This document shows positions 26,026 to 34,260 of a stretch of DNA of 64,000 nucleotides, piece after piece. The stretch is from NCBI GenBank assembly GCA_040401995.1, contig JBBANM010000030.1:1-64000 (forward strand). Reading direction: 5' to 3'. This stretch comes from Haliscomenobacter sp040401995 (GTDB lineage: Bacteria > Bacteroidota > Bacteroidia > Chitinophagales > Saprospiraceae). Every line of letters begins with the position of its first letter. Position 1 is the first letter of the stretch. A program made the translations under genes and the position numbers. A model generated the notes under the pieces. It did no database searches. It saw nothing but the letters and a program-made list of their open reading frames with translations, and was not told the DNA's origin.

Positions 26026-27168
26026 ATGAAGGGCTCCTTCACGATTGCTCGATTGTTTAGAATTCCGGTTAAGATTCACTGGAGTTTCAGTCTTATATTT
26101 TTGTACTTGGGTTACATTGGCTATACCGAATCTTGGGATACGCCAACCATTGTGATTTCAGTTAGTATTGTGCTGTCGCTTTTTGTGTGCGTTGTGCTGC
26201 ACGAGTTTGGGCACGCGCTCACTGCTCGCTTGTACGGGGTACAAACCCGCGACATCATCCTATCCCCCATTGGCGGCGTTGCAAGATTGGATCATTTGCC
26301 AGAAAAACCCTGGCAGGAATTCATGGTAGCAGTAGCCGGCCCAATGGTAAATGTGGTAATTGCCGCCTTGCTATCGATTCGCTATTTCGCCTTTCCATTG
26401 GACATTCGCATACGTTTGTTCAACGGCCTGATGCATCCGAATAGCAATACATTTTTGCCCAATTTATCGCAGTTTGATTTTTTCCTGATCATCCTGTTGT
26501 TTTTGAATGTTACTTTGGCTTTGTTCAATTTGCTACCCGCCTTCCCAATGGACGGCGGAAGAATTCTGCGGGCACTGTTGTCGCTGCCTTTGGGTCGCTT
26601 GCGGGCTACGCACTTGGCGGCGCGCATTGGTCAAGCAATGGCCATCATGATCATTTTGGTGGGCATTTTTTACCGCCCAAGTTTGACGTATGTTTTGGTA
26701 GGAGCTTTTGTTTTTGTCACGGCTGGCAATGAGTATCGAATGGTCTACATTGAAAGTTTGCTAGAAGATTACAAGGTCAATGCATTGTTGCGAGGGCAAT
26801 TTACCCGAGTTTATGCCACCGATCAGTTGAGTGTGTTATTGCCAGTGTTACATTCAGGGGTAGAAAAAAACTTTTTGGTTTTTGATCAATGGCAAAATTT
26901 GGTAGGCGTGTTGCCCGAATACCGCATCCTTGATGCACAACGCAAGAATGATACAACCGCGTTGGTAAGTAAATACATGCTTCCTGAGCTTAACCCATTG
27001 CTGGGAAGCGAATCTTTGCGCCATGCCTTTTATACCCTCCAATCTTCAAATGTAGGGGCTTCTCCGGTTTACAACCAATTCAATCGCCTGATTGGCATGG
27101 TTGATGCCCGTGAAATGACTTCTTTTTTGAAGTCTAAAACCCGGAAATTGTGGTGGAAGAGGGCTTAA
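26026..27168 (+). CDS. Site-2 protease family (M50) membrane metalloprotease with CBS-like C terminus
   Basis: This 380-residue polytopic protease cleaves substrates within the membrane. The zinc motif is H59-E60-F-G-H63 (VVLHEFGHAL) in the second helix, and the third zinc ligand sits in FPMDGGRIL at about 183-190. Membrane helices surround these. The C-terminal region (about 240-365) has the pattern of a CBS pair (NFLVFDQWQNLVGVL, GASPVYNQFNRLIGMVDA), the SpoIVFB/Rip-like group with CBS. No substrate, such as an anti-sigma factor, is adjacent. The TAA stop codon at 27166-27168 is also the left target duplication of element C. Confidence 0.9.
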   Translation: MKGSFTIARLFRIPVKIHWSFSLIFLYLGYIGYTESWDTPTIVISVSIVLSLFVCVVLHEFGHALTARLYGVQTRDIILSPIGGVARLDHLPEKPWQEFMVAVAGPMVNVVIAALLSIRYFAFPLDIRIRLFNGLMHPNSNTFLPNLSQFDFFLIILLFLNVTLALFNLLPAFPMDGGRILRALLSLPLGRLRATHLAARIGQAMAIMIILVGIFYRPSLTYVLVGAFVFVTAGNEYRMVYIESLLEDYKVNALLRGQFTRVYATDQLSVLLPVLHSGVEKNFLVFDQWQNLVGVLPEYRILDAQRKNDTTALVSKYMLPELNPLLGSESLRHAFYTLQSSNVGASPVYNQFNRLIGMVDAREMTSFLKSKTRKLWWKRA

Positions 27169-27325
27169 GGAACGGGTGAATAATAAAGTGTTATTTTAGC
27201 CGCAGTTATTTTGCCGCCAATCGACTATCTTTTGAGGCGCAATGTGGGGCATTGCAACGAAAAAGATAGGAAGAGTGGCGGTGAAAGACCAAGGCAAAAG
27301 TGATACTTTATTGTTTACCCGTTCC
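27169..27325 (+). mobile_element. 157-bp palindromic MITE-like element, copy C
   Basis: Ends are GGAACGGGT and ACCCGTTCC. The TAA duplications are at 27166-27168, exactly the stop codon of the protease gene, and at 27326-27328. The tip is CAATG-TGGGG-CATTG. It differs from copy D at only four positions and lies in the same orientation 567 bp away from it. Confidence 0.92.
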
Positions 27326-27356
27326 TAAATTAAGCTAGTGATTTTTTCACAAAGAA

Positions 27357-27397
27357 CGGGCTGTTTTCAAATTTAATGAAAACAGCCCGCTTTTTTT
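27357..27397. terminator. Bidirectional terminator between the M50 and DUF3299-like genes
   Basis: CGGGCTGTTTTC (27357-27368) pairs perfectly with GAAAACAGCCCG (27378-27389), followed by CTTTTTTT on the plus strand. Element C now separates it from the protease gene by 157 bp. Confidence 0.9.
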
Positions 27398-27414
27398 CAA
27401 CTCTTTTCAGCTTT

Positions 27415-27873
27415 TTATTTTGCTACCCTTATCATTTCAGCATCGTTGAGGATGTACATCAATTGATTCACATCGTTGCTATTGAGTTCCAACTTGCCTT
27501 TGATGATGATGGCTTCGGTAGTGTACTTAATGGCGTCTTTAGCATACACCTCCATGACCGATTCTGGACCAGCGCCGCCACAGAAGAAACACATGTTGTA
27601 AGGGAAAGCGGAAAAAACAAATTCTTTGCTCCCCTTATACCCCTCCACCGGGATGATGTACCCCTTAATTTCTACCAATTTTCCTTGTAAGTTTTTTATT
27701 TCTGGACTAAAAATGGGGACGTCCACTTTAAAACCCAGCATATCGTCGTACTGTTTTTTAAACGTGACTTTACCCAAAGTACTCCAAAGGCTTTTCGCAT
27801 CTTGCGCATTCCCACTCGTAGCTATCGTCAGGAACAGGAATGAAATAAATCCCGCAAAAAATATTTTTTTCAT
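27415..27873 (-). CDS. Small exported OB-fold-like protein (DUF3299-like)
   Basis: This 152-residue protein has a signal peptide (cleavage after GNAQ) and a compact beta-rich domain. The segment LQGKLVEIKGYIIPVEGYK and the motif CFFCGGAGPESVMEVY followed by IIIKGKLELN resemble exported DUF3299-type OB-fold proteins found beside metal or lipoprotein export systems. The two cysteines in CFFC could bind metal or form a disulfide. The function is unknown. Two nearly identical 157-bp elements in direct orientation flank it. Element D's TSD ends only 16 bp before its start codon, so its native promoter may have been displaced. Confidence 0.72.
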   Translation of the reverse strand: MKKIFFAGFISFLFLTIATSGNAQDAKSLWSTLGKVTFKKQYDDMLGFKVDVPIFSPEIKNLQGKLVEIKGYIIPVEGYKGSKEFVFSAFPYNMCFFCGGAGPESVMEVYAKDAIKYTTEAIIIKGKLELNSNDVNQLMYILNDAEMIRVAK

Positions 27874-27892
27874 GCTGTATGCTTTTTATTAA

Positions 27893-28049
27893 GGAACGGG
27901 TGAATAATAAAGTGTCATTTTAGCCGCCGTTATTTTGCTGCCAATCGACTATCTTTTGAGGCGCAATGTGGGGCATTGCAACGAAAAAGATAGGAAGAGT
28001 GGCGGTGAAAGAGCAAGGCAAAAGTGATACTTTATTGTTTACCCGTTCC
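27893..28049 (+). mobile_element. 157-bp palindromic MITE-like element, copy D
   Basis: Ends are GGAACGGGT and ACCCGTTCC, with TAA duplications at 27890-27892 and 28050-28052. The tip is CAATG-TGGGG-CATTG. It differs from copy C at four of 157 positions. It is oriented against the gene at 27415-27873, whose start is 16 bp beyond its duplication. Confidence 0.92.
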
Positions 28050-28079
28050 TAAGCTACTAAATTAAGCTTTTTTGGGTGC

Positions 28080-29459
28080 TTATCGCCTTTTTATAAACCT
28101 GCGTTTATTCCTTGACTTATTTCGCCCATTTTGTTCCTCTATTTCACCAAAAACGACATTCAAGCCCAACCTTACATTAGCTGAAATATTATTGAGTTTG
28201 AACAATGCTGGCAGATTATCGGTAGCGCCAATAAGCTGTATGGGGCCGAGTTTTAGTTTAAAATTTGCCCCAAAATTATTGTACGCATTGTTGCGAATGG
28301 CGTAGATCCCGCCAATGGTTAAAGTTTCGCTTAAACGCATCGACGCACTCAATCCGATGGCCGGCGAAGTGATACCCCGATAACGGTCGCTGTACAACAA
28401 TGCGCCCAATCGCCAGTTTTCTCCAAGATTAAAAGCGGCGCTCAAATAAGCCGTAAGCGGTAGAGATGTAATGTACGGAGATTGGGTTTGCACCACTTTC
28501 ACCTTGGCTTCCAAGGTGTCAACTATTTTATTGAGGTTAAAACTGTCTTTGAATATTTTCGGAAAAATGTCCAAGCCATCATAGTTATAATTTCCCCTTA
28601 CGGTTAGATTGGAGACATTGTTTTGCCAACGAATGCTACCCAAATTCAGCACACTCCCCGAAATATCCAAGGGACCAAATTTACCTGAAAAACCAAAATC
28701 CAGCGCGTAGCCATAGTTGGAAGTCCAGGCACGACTGCCAGTAAAACCGCCAAAGTCGATTTTTGGCGTAAAACTGGAAAAGTTTTTGAACCCCCAATCG
28801 CCAGTAGCATTCATGGCAAAATCGGATTGCAAACTGATTTGATAAACATCGCTGCTAGTCGTCAATCGCAAATCATTACGAATGGAAGAAACGTCGCCAA
28901 ATCCATTTAAGACCTTAAATCGTGCGCCAAAAGTAAACATCGGGCTGGGTGAATAAGCCAATCCTAGGGCAATTTCATGATAGCCTTGGTTGACAAAATT
29001 GGGGGCAATTTGAATCGTTTGCCCAATAAATTGTGCATTGCCTTTCCAAGCCAATTGCGCCAATTCGCGGGGATATTGTACAAAAGAATTGAACCGAATG
29101 GTATGCCCCGCCGAAAAAAACCACTTTCCAGCGCGTACGCCTATGCCAATTGTGCCTACGTCCAACCGGTTGCGGATGTAGTTTTGGGCAGCTAGTTTAC
29201 TGATGGCATTGTCGATATTGAGTACGGTTTTTCCTTGAGCATTTTTCGATACCAAATCTCCGTACTGAAAACCGGTTGCTTGCGTGTACCCATATACGCT
29301 AGGCAAGGCGATGGTCACTTTTTGATCGGGCAACAAGCTTGGATTGGTAAGATTGGCTTGCCAAGTTCCTTGCAAAAAATGGGAGCCGAGATCCAATTGT
29401 GCTTGCAATGAGGCCGAAAAATAAAACAGAATGCTTAAAGAAAGTAGCGTTCTTTTCAT
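28080..29459 (-). CDS. DUF5723 outer-membrane beta-barrel protein
   Basis: This 459-residue protein has a signal peptide ending in SLQAQ and alternating-residue amphipathic strands throughout, as expected of an outer-membrane barrel. Recurrent patterns include LGAHFLQGTWQAN-like opening strands, LGLAYSPSPMFTFGARFKVL, YGYALDFGFSGKFGPLDISGSV and VRLGLNVVFGE. It fits the Bacteroidota DUF5723 family, whose function is unknown. A basic tail (NKSRNKRRFIKRR) follows the last strand. The lipoprotein gene upstream on the same strand is separated from it by element E, so the former operon may be interrupted. Confidence 0.85.
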   Translation of the reverse strand: MKRTLLSLSILFYFSASLQAQLDLGSHFLQGTWQANLTNPSLLPDQKVTIALPSVYGYTQATGFQYGDLVSKNAQGKTVLNIDNAISKLAAQNYIRNRLDVGTIGIGVRAGKWFFSAGHTIRFNSFVQYPRELAQLAWKGNAQFIGQTIQIAPNFVNQGYHEIALGLAYSPSPMFTFGARFKVLNGFGDVSSIRNDLRLTTSSDVYQISLQSDFAMNATGDWGFKNFSSFTPKIDFGGFTGSRAWTSNYGYALDFGFSGKFGPLDISGSVLNLGSIRWQNNVSNLTVRGNYNYDGLDIFPKIFKDSFNLNKIVDTLEAKVKVVQTQSPYITSLPLTAYLSAAFNLGENWRLGALLYSDRYRGITSPAIGLSASMRLSETLTIGGIYAIRNNAYNNFGANFKLKLGPIQLIGATDNLPALFKLNNISANVRLGLNVVFGEIEEQNGRNKSRNKRRFIKRR

Positions 29460-29561
29460 GGGTTTTGTGTTTAGTAAGCAGAAAAATTAACTTTCCGATT
29501 TTGGGTTTTGAATAGGAAGTCGAACGGTTCATTTCAAGTGAGCTTCCTATTCAAAAGCTTA

Positions 29562-29718
29562 GGAACGGTTGAATAATAAATTACCACTTTACCCTTGCTC
29601 TTTCGCCGACACTCTTCCTATCTTTTTCGTTACAATGCTCCACATTGCGCCTCAAAAGATAGTCGATTGGCAACAAAATAGCGGCGGCTAAAATGTCAAT
29701 TTATTAATCACCTGTTCC
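29562..29718 (-). mobile_element. 157-bp palindromic MITE-like element, copy E
   Basis: TTA duplications lie at 29559-29561 and 29719-29721. The forward orientation is on the minus strand. This copy has AATAAATT in one arm and AATTTATT in the other, where other copies have AATAAAGT and ACTTTATT, so the two arms changed together. It lies 99 bp before the DUF5723 start. Confidence 0.9.
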
Positions 29719-29755
29719 TTATCAAAAAATCGGGAGTTAATTTTTTGCGTCATAG

Positions 29756-31291
29756 TTAGTTTGATTTTACGCCGACTATTGCGCCAACTTTTACTTTTAC
29801 CAATTGATCAGCTAAGGCTCGTACTGCTTTACCTGGGTTACTCAATTCAGTAGAGAGCGACAAGGAAATTTGAACTTTTTTGGCTGCACGAATTTTTTCA
29901 AAGCGTATGGAATCCACATTGGCAAAGGTAGTTTTGGTTATGCTGGTAGTCGCAATCCCTTGGGAATTGGCTGGCGCCCCTTGCAAAAGTCTTTGAGCGC
30001 CCATCAAAAGCGAGTCGATGGTTTTTCCTTTGGAGTCCAAGAAATAGGCTTGTACTGTAGCATCAAGGGGCAGCGCATTTTCCGTTACCACTTTAAATTG
30101 TACTCGATCTACATTTTTAAGCTTACTCAAATCAAGCGCAACATCCGTTTTGTAGGCAAAATTGCTCACTCTACCATATAAGGGTAAGTCAACCAACACT
30201 TGGGCTAAGTAAAATCCATCGTCGGTTACAAAGCCTTTGATATTGCCATTCGGATTGGTTACGGCATCGATATTAAAAACGACCTTAACGGGACTAGAAC
30301 CAAGTAGATCGATAATATTGGAATTATTGCGGTCAAAAAAGAAGGTATCGTATTTTACTTTTCCGCGTTCACTAAGCAAAGGATAGGGCAAATCAATACC
30401 ATTTGCAACGTAATCACTCACTAATTTAATCTGACTGCCATCAAAGTTGATTACCTGAAAGTCTTTGACAATTGTTTTTGCTGGCACGCCGAATGAATTT
30501 TGAAAATAGAACGTGGCCCGGGGGTCAGCAAATCTAAAATTACCCTGTAAGTAGCTTTTGAAAAAATCAATGCTAATGCTATCCTTACCTCCGGTGTAAA
30601 CCAATGTGCCAAAAAAGCCCTCGGCGTAGCTAAATGCCAGATTTGAAAATTTGTAGATAAACAACTCAGGTTTGACGGTTTTTCCGCTGCTAGTTACGGC
30701 GGTATAATTGAGGTTGACCACACCTTTGTCGGGGATAAAAGCATATCCACTCATAGATACAGGAGCATTCTGATTGGTGCCAATTGGTTTTTGACCACTA
30801 CCACTGTATGCTGGCACATCCTTAACAATGGTAAAAGGTTTGCCATTATTCAACAATTGCGGAATGGTGATGGTCACCTTAAGCGGTTCGTTGGAAGGGT
30901 TTTCAAAATAATAAACAAAATCGCCTGATTTCATATCAACCCGATCCAGCCTTACACCGGTTGGCAAAGAAAAAGGCAACTCCAAACTAGGAGACAATGC
31001 TGGGATGATAGGCGGAATTGAATTTCCGATGGTGGAAAACACTTCATTGCTGGTGCGCTTGATGATGTCACCACGATACTGAAACCGAATTGAACCGTTG
31101 GGGTTAATGAAGACATCTTTTAAATTGGCAACATTATTGATGATTTCCCGTGCCGTCGTTTCGGTATTGATAATCGAAAAGGCCAAATCGCTTTGATAGT
31201 TGAGCGGCTCAACATCTTTTAAATCTTTAATTTGTTGACATCCTAGTAGGGATAATAAAAACAGAATCCACAGCGTACTGGTAATCTTCAT
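29756..31291 (-). CDS. Large lipoprotein of unknown function
   Basis: I do not recognise this family. From the chosen ATG at 31291 it has 511 residues with a lipoprotein signal peptide and lipobox LLGC (MKITSTLWILFLLSLLGC). The ATG at 31387 would place 32 residues before this signal and is rejected. The mature protein is rich in beta strands with repeats of about 100 residues (such as FKVVTENALPLDATVQAYFLDSKG), suggesting tandem Ig-like folds. It probably sits on the outer membrane, and shares strand and neighbourhood with the DUF5723 barrel downstream. A TATTTTTG box (31392-31385) is a weak promoter candidate. Confidence 0.7.
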   Translation of the reverse strand: MKITSTLWILFLLSLLGCQQIKDLKDVEPLNYQSDLAFSIINTETTAREIINNVANLKDVFINPNGSIRFQYRGDIIKRTSNEVFSTIGNSIPPIIPALSPSLELPFSLPTGVRLDRVDMKSGDFVYYFENPSNEPLKVTITIPQLLNNGKPFTIVKDVPAYSGSGQKPIGTNQNAPVSMSGYAFIPDKGVVNLNYTAVTSSGKTVKPELFIYKFSNLAFSYAEGFFGTLVYTGGKDSISIDFFKSYLQGNFRFADPRATFYFQNSFGVPAKTIVKDFQVINFDGSQIKLVSDYVANGIDLPYPLLSERGKVKYDTFFFDRNNSNIIDLLGSSPVKVVFNIDAVTNPNGNIKGFVTDDGFYLAQVLVDLPLYGRVSNFAYKTDVALDLSKLKNVDRVQFKVVTENALPLDATVQAYFLDSKGKTIDSLLMGAQRLLQGAPANSQGIATTSITKTTFANVDSIRFEKIRAAKKVQISLSLSTELSNPGKAVRALADQLVKVKVGAIVGVKSN

Positions 31292-31562
31292 TTGTTTGGG
31301 ATTGAGAGCAATGAAAAAATGAACCATGAATGTGTTCAAAGCATTAAACGTTTTTTTAACGACAAAGGGTGTAATTTCGTCCTTCAAAAATATTTGTTAT
31401 TGAAATATCATTTGTTGACATGAAGGTCGTAACTCGTTTCACCTTTTATTTCGATAGGAAAGCAGTAATATTCATTCAGCAAATATTTTGTACAGGAAAA
31501 AACAGTAACTTAAATCTGTTTTTTAATTTTTATACTTCTGCACGATAAGAGTTGTAGCACTT

Positions 31563-32744
31563 ATGCAAAAAAATATAGTCCACGCAGCCGCTAGTTTTGT
31601 CCGTAAATTTTACGACGAACATCAGGATGCGCGCTTGGTTTTTCACAACTATCAATTGGCGCACCAAACTGCGGCTTTGGTAGTCGAAATCGCCCAAGCT
31701 GACCACATTTCTGCTGAAGAAACCGAAGCAGCTGCATTGGCTGCTTGGTTTTTGCCATTGGGATTTACTTTGGATTATCGCCATCCGCTCAACGCAAGTT
31801 TGCAGGAAATGGGTCGCTTTTTTTTGATTCATCCTTATCCCGATGCGCAACGCATCAAAGTTGTACAGACTTTACAAACGATTGGCAACACCCAAACGCC
31901 GGCCAGCGCGGAAGAAAGATTGCTTAATGATGCATTTTTTATTGCTGCTTACTTGATCGATAGCGAAAACCGTAGTGCTTTGCTAAAATTAGAATGGAAA
32001 CTCGTAGAAAAACGAGAATTCAAAAAAATGGACTGGCTGGAACTTCGAATCCAGCAGTTGTTGACGATCAAATTGCAAAAACATTATTCCAAACTGACTT
32101 ACGAACCCCAACTTGCGCAGCAATTGCTAGCATTGACGGAAGCACAAAGCAAAGCGGAAAAAAAACAAGTCAAAAAGGGCGACAAAACTCGATTCCAATA
32201 TGCCGAAGAACCTGATACTGCCCGGCAAGCACAATCTTTTTTTCGCATCAACTACCGCAACCACATCAATTTAAGCTCTATTGCCGACAATAAGGCCAAT
32301 ATCATGATCAGCGTAAATGCTATCCTGATCAGTGTGATGATTTCATTTTTATCGTACCGCAATGCTGCTGCTACCAACCCGATGATTCTGCTGCCGGTGG
32401 TGATTTTTTTAGTAACGGGGTTGGCATCGCTGATCTTTGCAGTTTTATCAGCTCGCCCAAAGGTAACTAACTTGAACTCGAAGGCTGGTCTTAGCAAAAC
32501 TGAGATCGTCCGCAACGTGGTATTTTTTGGCAATTTTGTGCCCTTGTCGATAGATGATTATGAAGAAGCGATGGATACGGTATTCCGCAATAGCGAATTG
32601 TACATCGGCAATCTTACCCGAGATTTGTATTTCCTGGGTAAGGTGCTTGACAAAAAATACCGATTCCTGACGGCTTCGTACAATATTTTTATGGTGGGTT
32701 TTGTAGTTACAGTGGCTACTTTTTTGTGGGTATTGTTTGCTTGA
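31563..32744 (+). CDS. Pycsar-type membrane effector with degenerate HD domain (DUF5706)
   Basis: This 393-residue protein has an N-terminal HD-phosphohydrolase-like region (about 1-150) and a C-terminal membrane part. The HD core looks degenerate: where a metal-binding HD would be expected after EAAALAAW, the sequence reads WFLPLG. The C-terminal part contains RNHINLSSIADNKANIMISVNA, split over a conserved loop and first helix, then a second helix (MILLPVVIFLVTGLASLIFAVL) and a last helix at the C terminus. This is the DUF5706/PycTM module, whose relatives are membrane-disrupting effectors triggered by cCMP or cUMP in Pycsar antiphage defence. No cyclase gene is adjacent, so a defence role here is inference. 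Homologues may have housekeeping roles. Confidence 0.8.
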   Translation: MQKNIVHAAASFVRKFYDEHQDARLVFHNYQLAHQTAALVVEIAQADHISAEETEAAALAAWFLPLGFTLDYRHPLNASLQEMGRFFLIHPYPDAQRIKVVQTLQTIGNTQTPASAEERLLNDAFFIAAYLIDSENRSALLKLEWKLVEKREFKKMDWLELRIQQLLTIKLQKHYSKLTYEPQLAQQLLALTEAQSKAEKKQVKKGDKTRFQYAEEPDTARQAQSFFRINYRNHINLSSIADNKANIMISVNAILISVMISFLSYRNAAATNPMILLPVVIFLVTGLASLIFAVLSARPKVTNLNSKAGLSKTEIVRNVVFFGNFVPLSIDDYEEAMDTVFRNSELYIGNLTRDLYFLGKVLDKKYRFLTASYNIFMVGFVVTVATFLWVLFA

Positions 32745-32865
32745 ATCAATAATGCAGCAACCAAAAAACATCGTTTACGTTAAAAAAAAATTAATATCAA
32801 AATGCCTGATATTTTTTAACTTTCGCAACCCGTTGAGCAAGTGAAAATATGAAAACCCTCTTATT

Positions 32866-34185
32866 ATGAAAACGCGTATTGGTTGGACTTTTCTTTTTTT
32901 GGTATTTACGCTTCCTGCATGGGCTCAAATGCAGGAAAAAGAATTGAAATTGGCTTATATCGAACAATTCAAACTGCTGGCGGTAAGCGAAATGGAACGT
33001 TCAGGAGTGCCGGCTAGCATTAAACTGGGTCAGGGCTTGCTGGAGTCGCGCTGGGGTACCAGCGATCTGGCTTCCAAGGCCAACAACCATTTTGGGATCA
33101 AATGTGGCGGTATTTGGGATGGTCCTACCTACTACAAAAAAGACGACGATACCGATGCCAATGGCAATCTCATCAATTCTTGTTTTCGCAGCTATGCAAG
33201 TGCAATGCAATGTTTTATGGATCACTCCAACTTTTTATTGGATCCCCGCAAAGTAGAACGGTATGGTTTTTTATTTGAATTGCCCCGTACCGATTATCGC
33301 TCTTGGGCAGAAGGACTAAAAAAAGCGGGGTATGCAACCGATGGCACTTACCACCATAAATTGATCAAAATCATTGAAGAGTTTTCTTTGTTTCAATACG
33401 ATTCGCTGTCTACTGCTCAGGTGATGGCCTCGATGGGAACGATCCCTTCGGGCACTTTGGCCATGGAACGGCCGCCAATACAGCTCAAAAATAGCTCCGT
33501 TCTTGTGTTCAATGATGTAGAATATGTGCAATCCGTACCTGATCAAACCATCCGCGATGTCGCTACTAGGCACTCTATTTCAGTAAAAACACTATTGCAC
33601 TACAACGATAATTTGTATACAGCTGATGTCCCCTTGCCAATTGGTTCACGGGTGTTTTTGCAGCCCAAACGCAAGAGTTTCCGTGGCAAAACCCGTTTTC
33701 ACTTGGTGAAAAATGGCGATAACATGGGCTCCATCTCCAATCTTTATGCCGTTTCTTTGGATGCGCTTTATCAACGCAACCGTATGACGCCCGGAGAGGA
33801 ACCGTTATCCGATGAAAAAATAAAATTACGGGGTGGTAAAGGTAAAACGCCAAAATTGGATACCCCGGCAAAACCACCTGTTTTTTCACAACCCCCTGTT
33901 TATAATCCTACTTTAAATACTGGCGGCGGCTCAAATCCAATGGGCGAATCGACCAGTAAACCGATTCCTAGCAAACCCAATACCGAACAGGCCCAGCCTA
34001 CCAACCCTTCCAATAGTGCGATTGCGCATCCGGTAACAGCACCGCAATATTACTTGGTGCTACATGAAGAAACGCTGGATAGTATTGCTCAAAAACTCAA
34101 TACCACAACTGATACCTTGCGAAAAATCAACAATCTAGCTCCCGATGCCGCTGTACGCCCAGGCATGAGAATTCGAATTAGATAG
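32866..34185 (+). CDS. Secreted glucosaminidase with LysM repeats
   Basis: This 439-residue exported enzyme cleaves cell-wall or related glycans. It has a signal peptide (ending PAWAQ), then an N-acetylglucosaminidase domain of about residues 25-175 with GVPASIKLGQGLLESRWG, a catalytic-glutamate-bearing helix, NNHFGIKCG and a SYASAMQCFMDHSNFL block. LysM-like peptidoglycan-binding motifs follow at about 215-268, 280-305 and 395-439 (YYLVLHEETLDSIAQKL). A proline- and asparagine-rich linker (about 330-385) separates the last. The role is cell-wall remodelling or division. The gene stands alone, with its own leader. Confidence 0.9.
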   Translation: MKTRIGWTFLFLVFTLPAWAQMQEKELKLAYIEQFKLLAVSEMERSGVPASIKLGQGLLESRWGTSDLASKANNHFGIKCGGIWDGPTYYKKDDDTDANGNLINSCFRSYASAMQCFMDHSNFLLDPRKVERYGFLFELPRTDYRSWAEGLKKAGYATDGTYHHKLIKIIEEFSLFQYDSLSTAQVMASMGTIPSGTLAMERPPIQLKNSSVLVFNDVEYVQSVPDQTIRDVATRHSISVKTLLHYNDNLYTADVPLPIGSRVFLQPKRKSFRGKTRFHLVKNGDNMGSISNLYAVSLDALYQRNRMTPGEEPLSDEKIKLRGGKGKTPKLDTPAKPPVFSQPPVYNPTLNTGGGSNPMGESTSKPIPSKPNTEQAQPTNPSNSAIAHPVTAPQYYLVLHEETLDSIAQKLNTTTDTLRKINNLAPDAAVRPGMRIRIR

Positions 34186-34207
34186 ACTAAAGATCCCAAA
34201 AAACCAT

Positions 34208-34215
34208 TATTTTTG
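34208..34215 (+). promoter_or_regulatory. -7 promoter box of the acyl-CoA ligase gene
   Basis: TATTTTTG matches TAnnTTTG. It overlaps an upstream in-frame TTG (34213), which argues for translation from the ATG at 34261. The -33 element is not clear. Confidence 0.4.
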
Positions 34216-34260
34216 ACTGACCTTCACGGTGCACATTCAGTAACCTACATCAACACGATC

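Noticed and set aside
27169..28049. Copies C and D as a composite transposon carrying the gene between them
   Set aside because: Each copy has its own TAA duplication and no transposase, so they are better explained as independent insertions.
34213..34260. TTG start giving a longer acyl-CoA ligase
   Set aside because: The TTG is within the TATTTTTG promoter box at 34208-34215, and the ATG at 34261 gives a typical N terminus.
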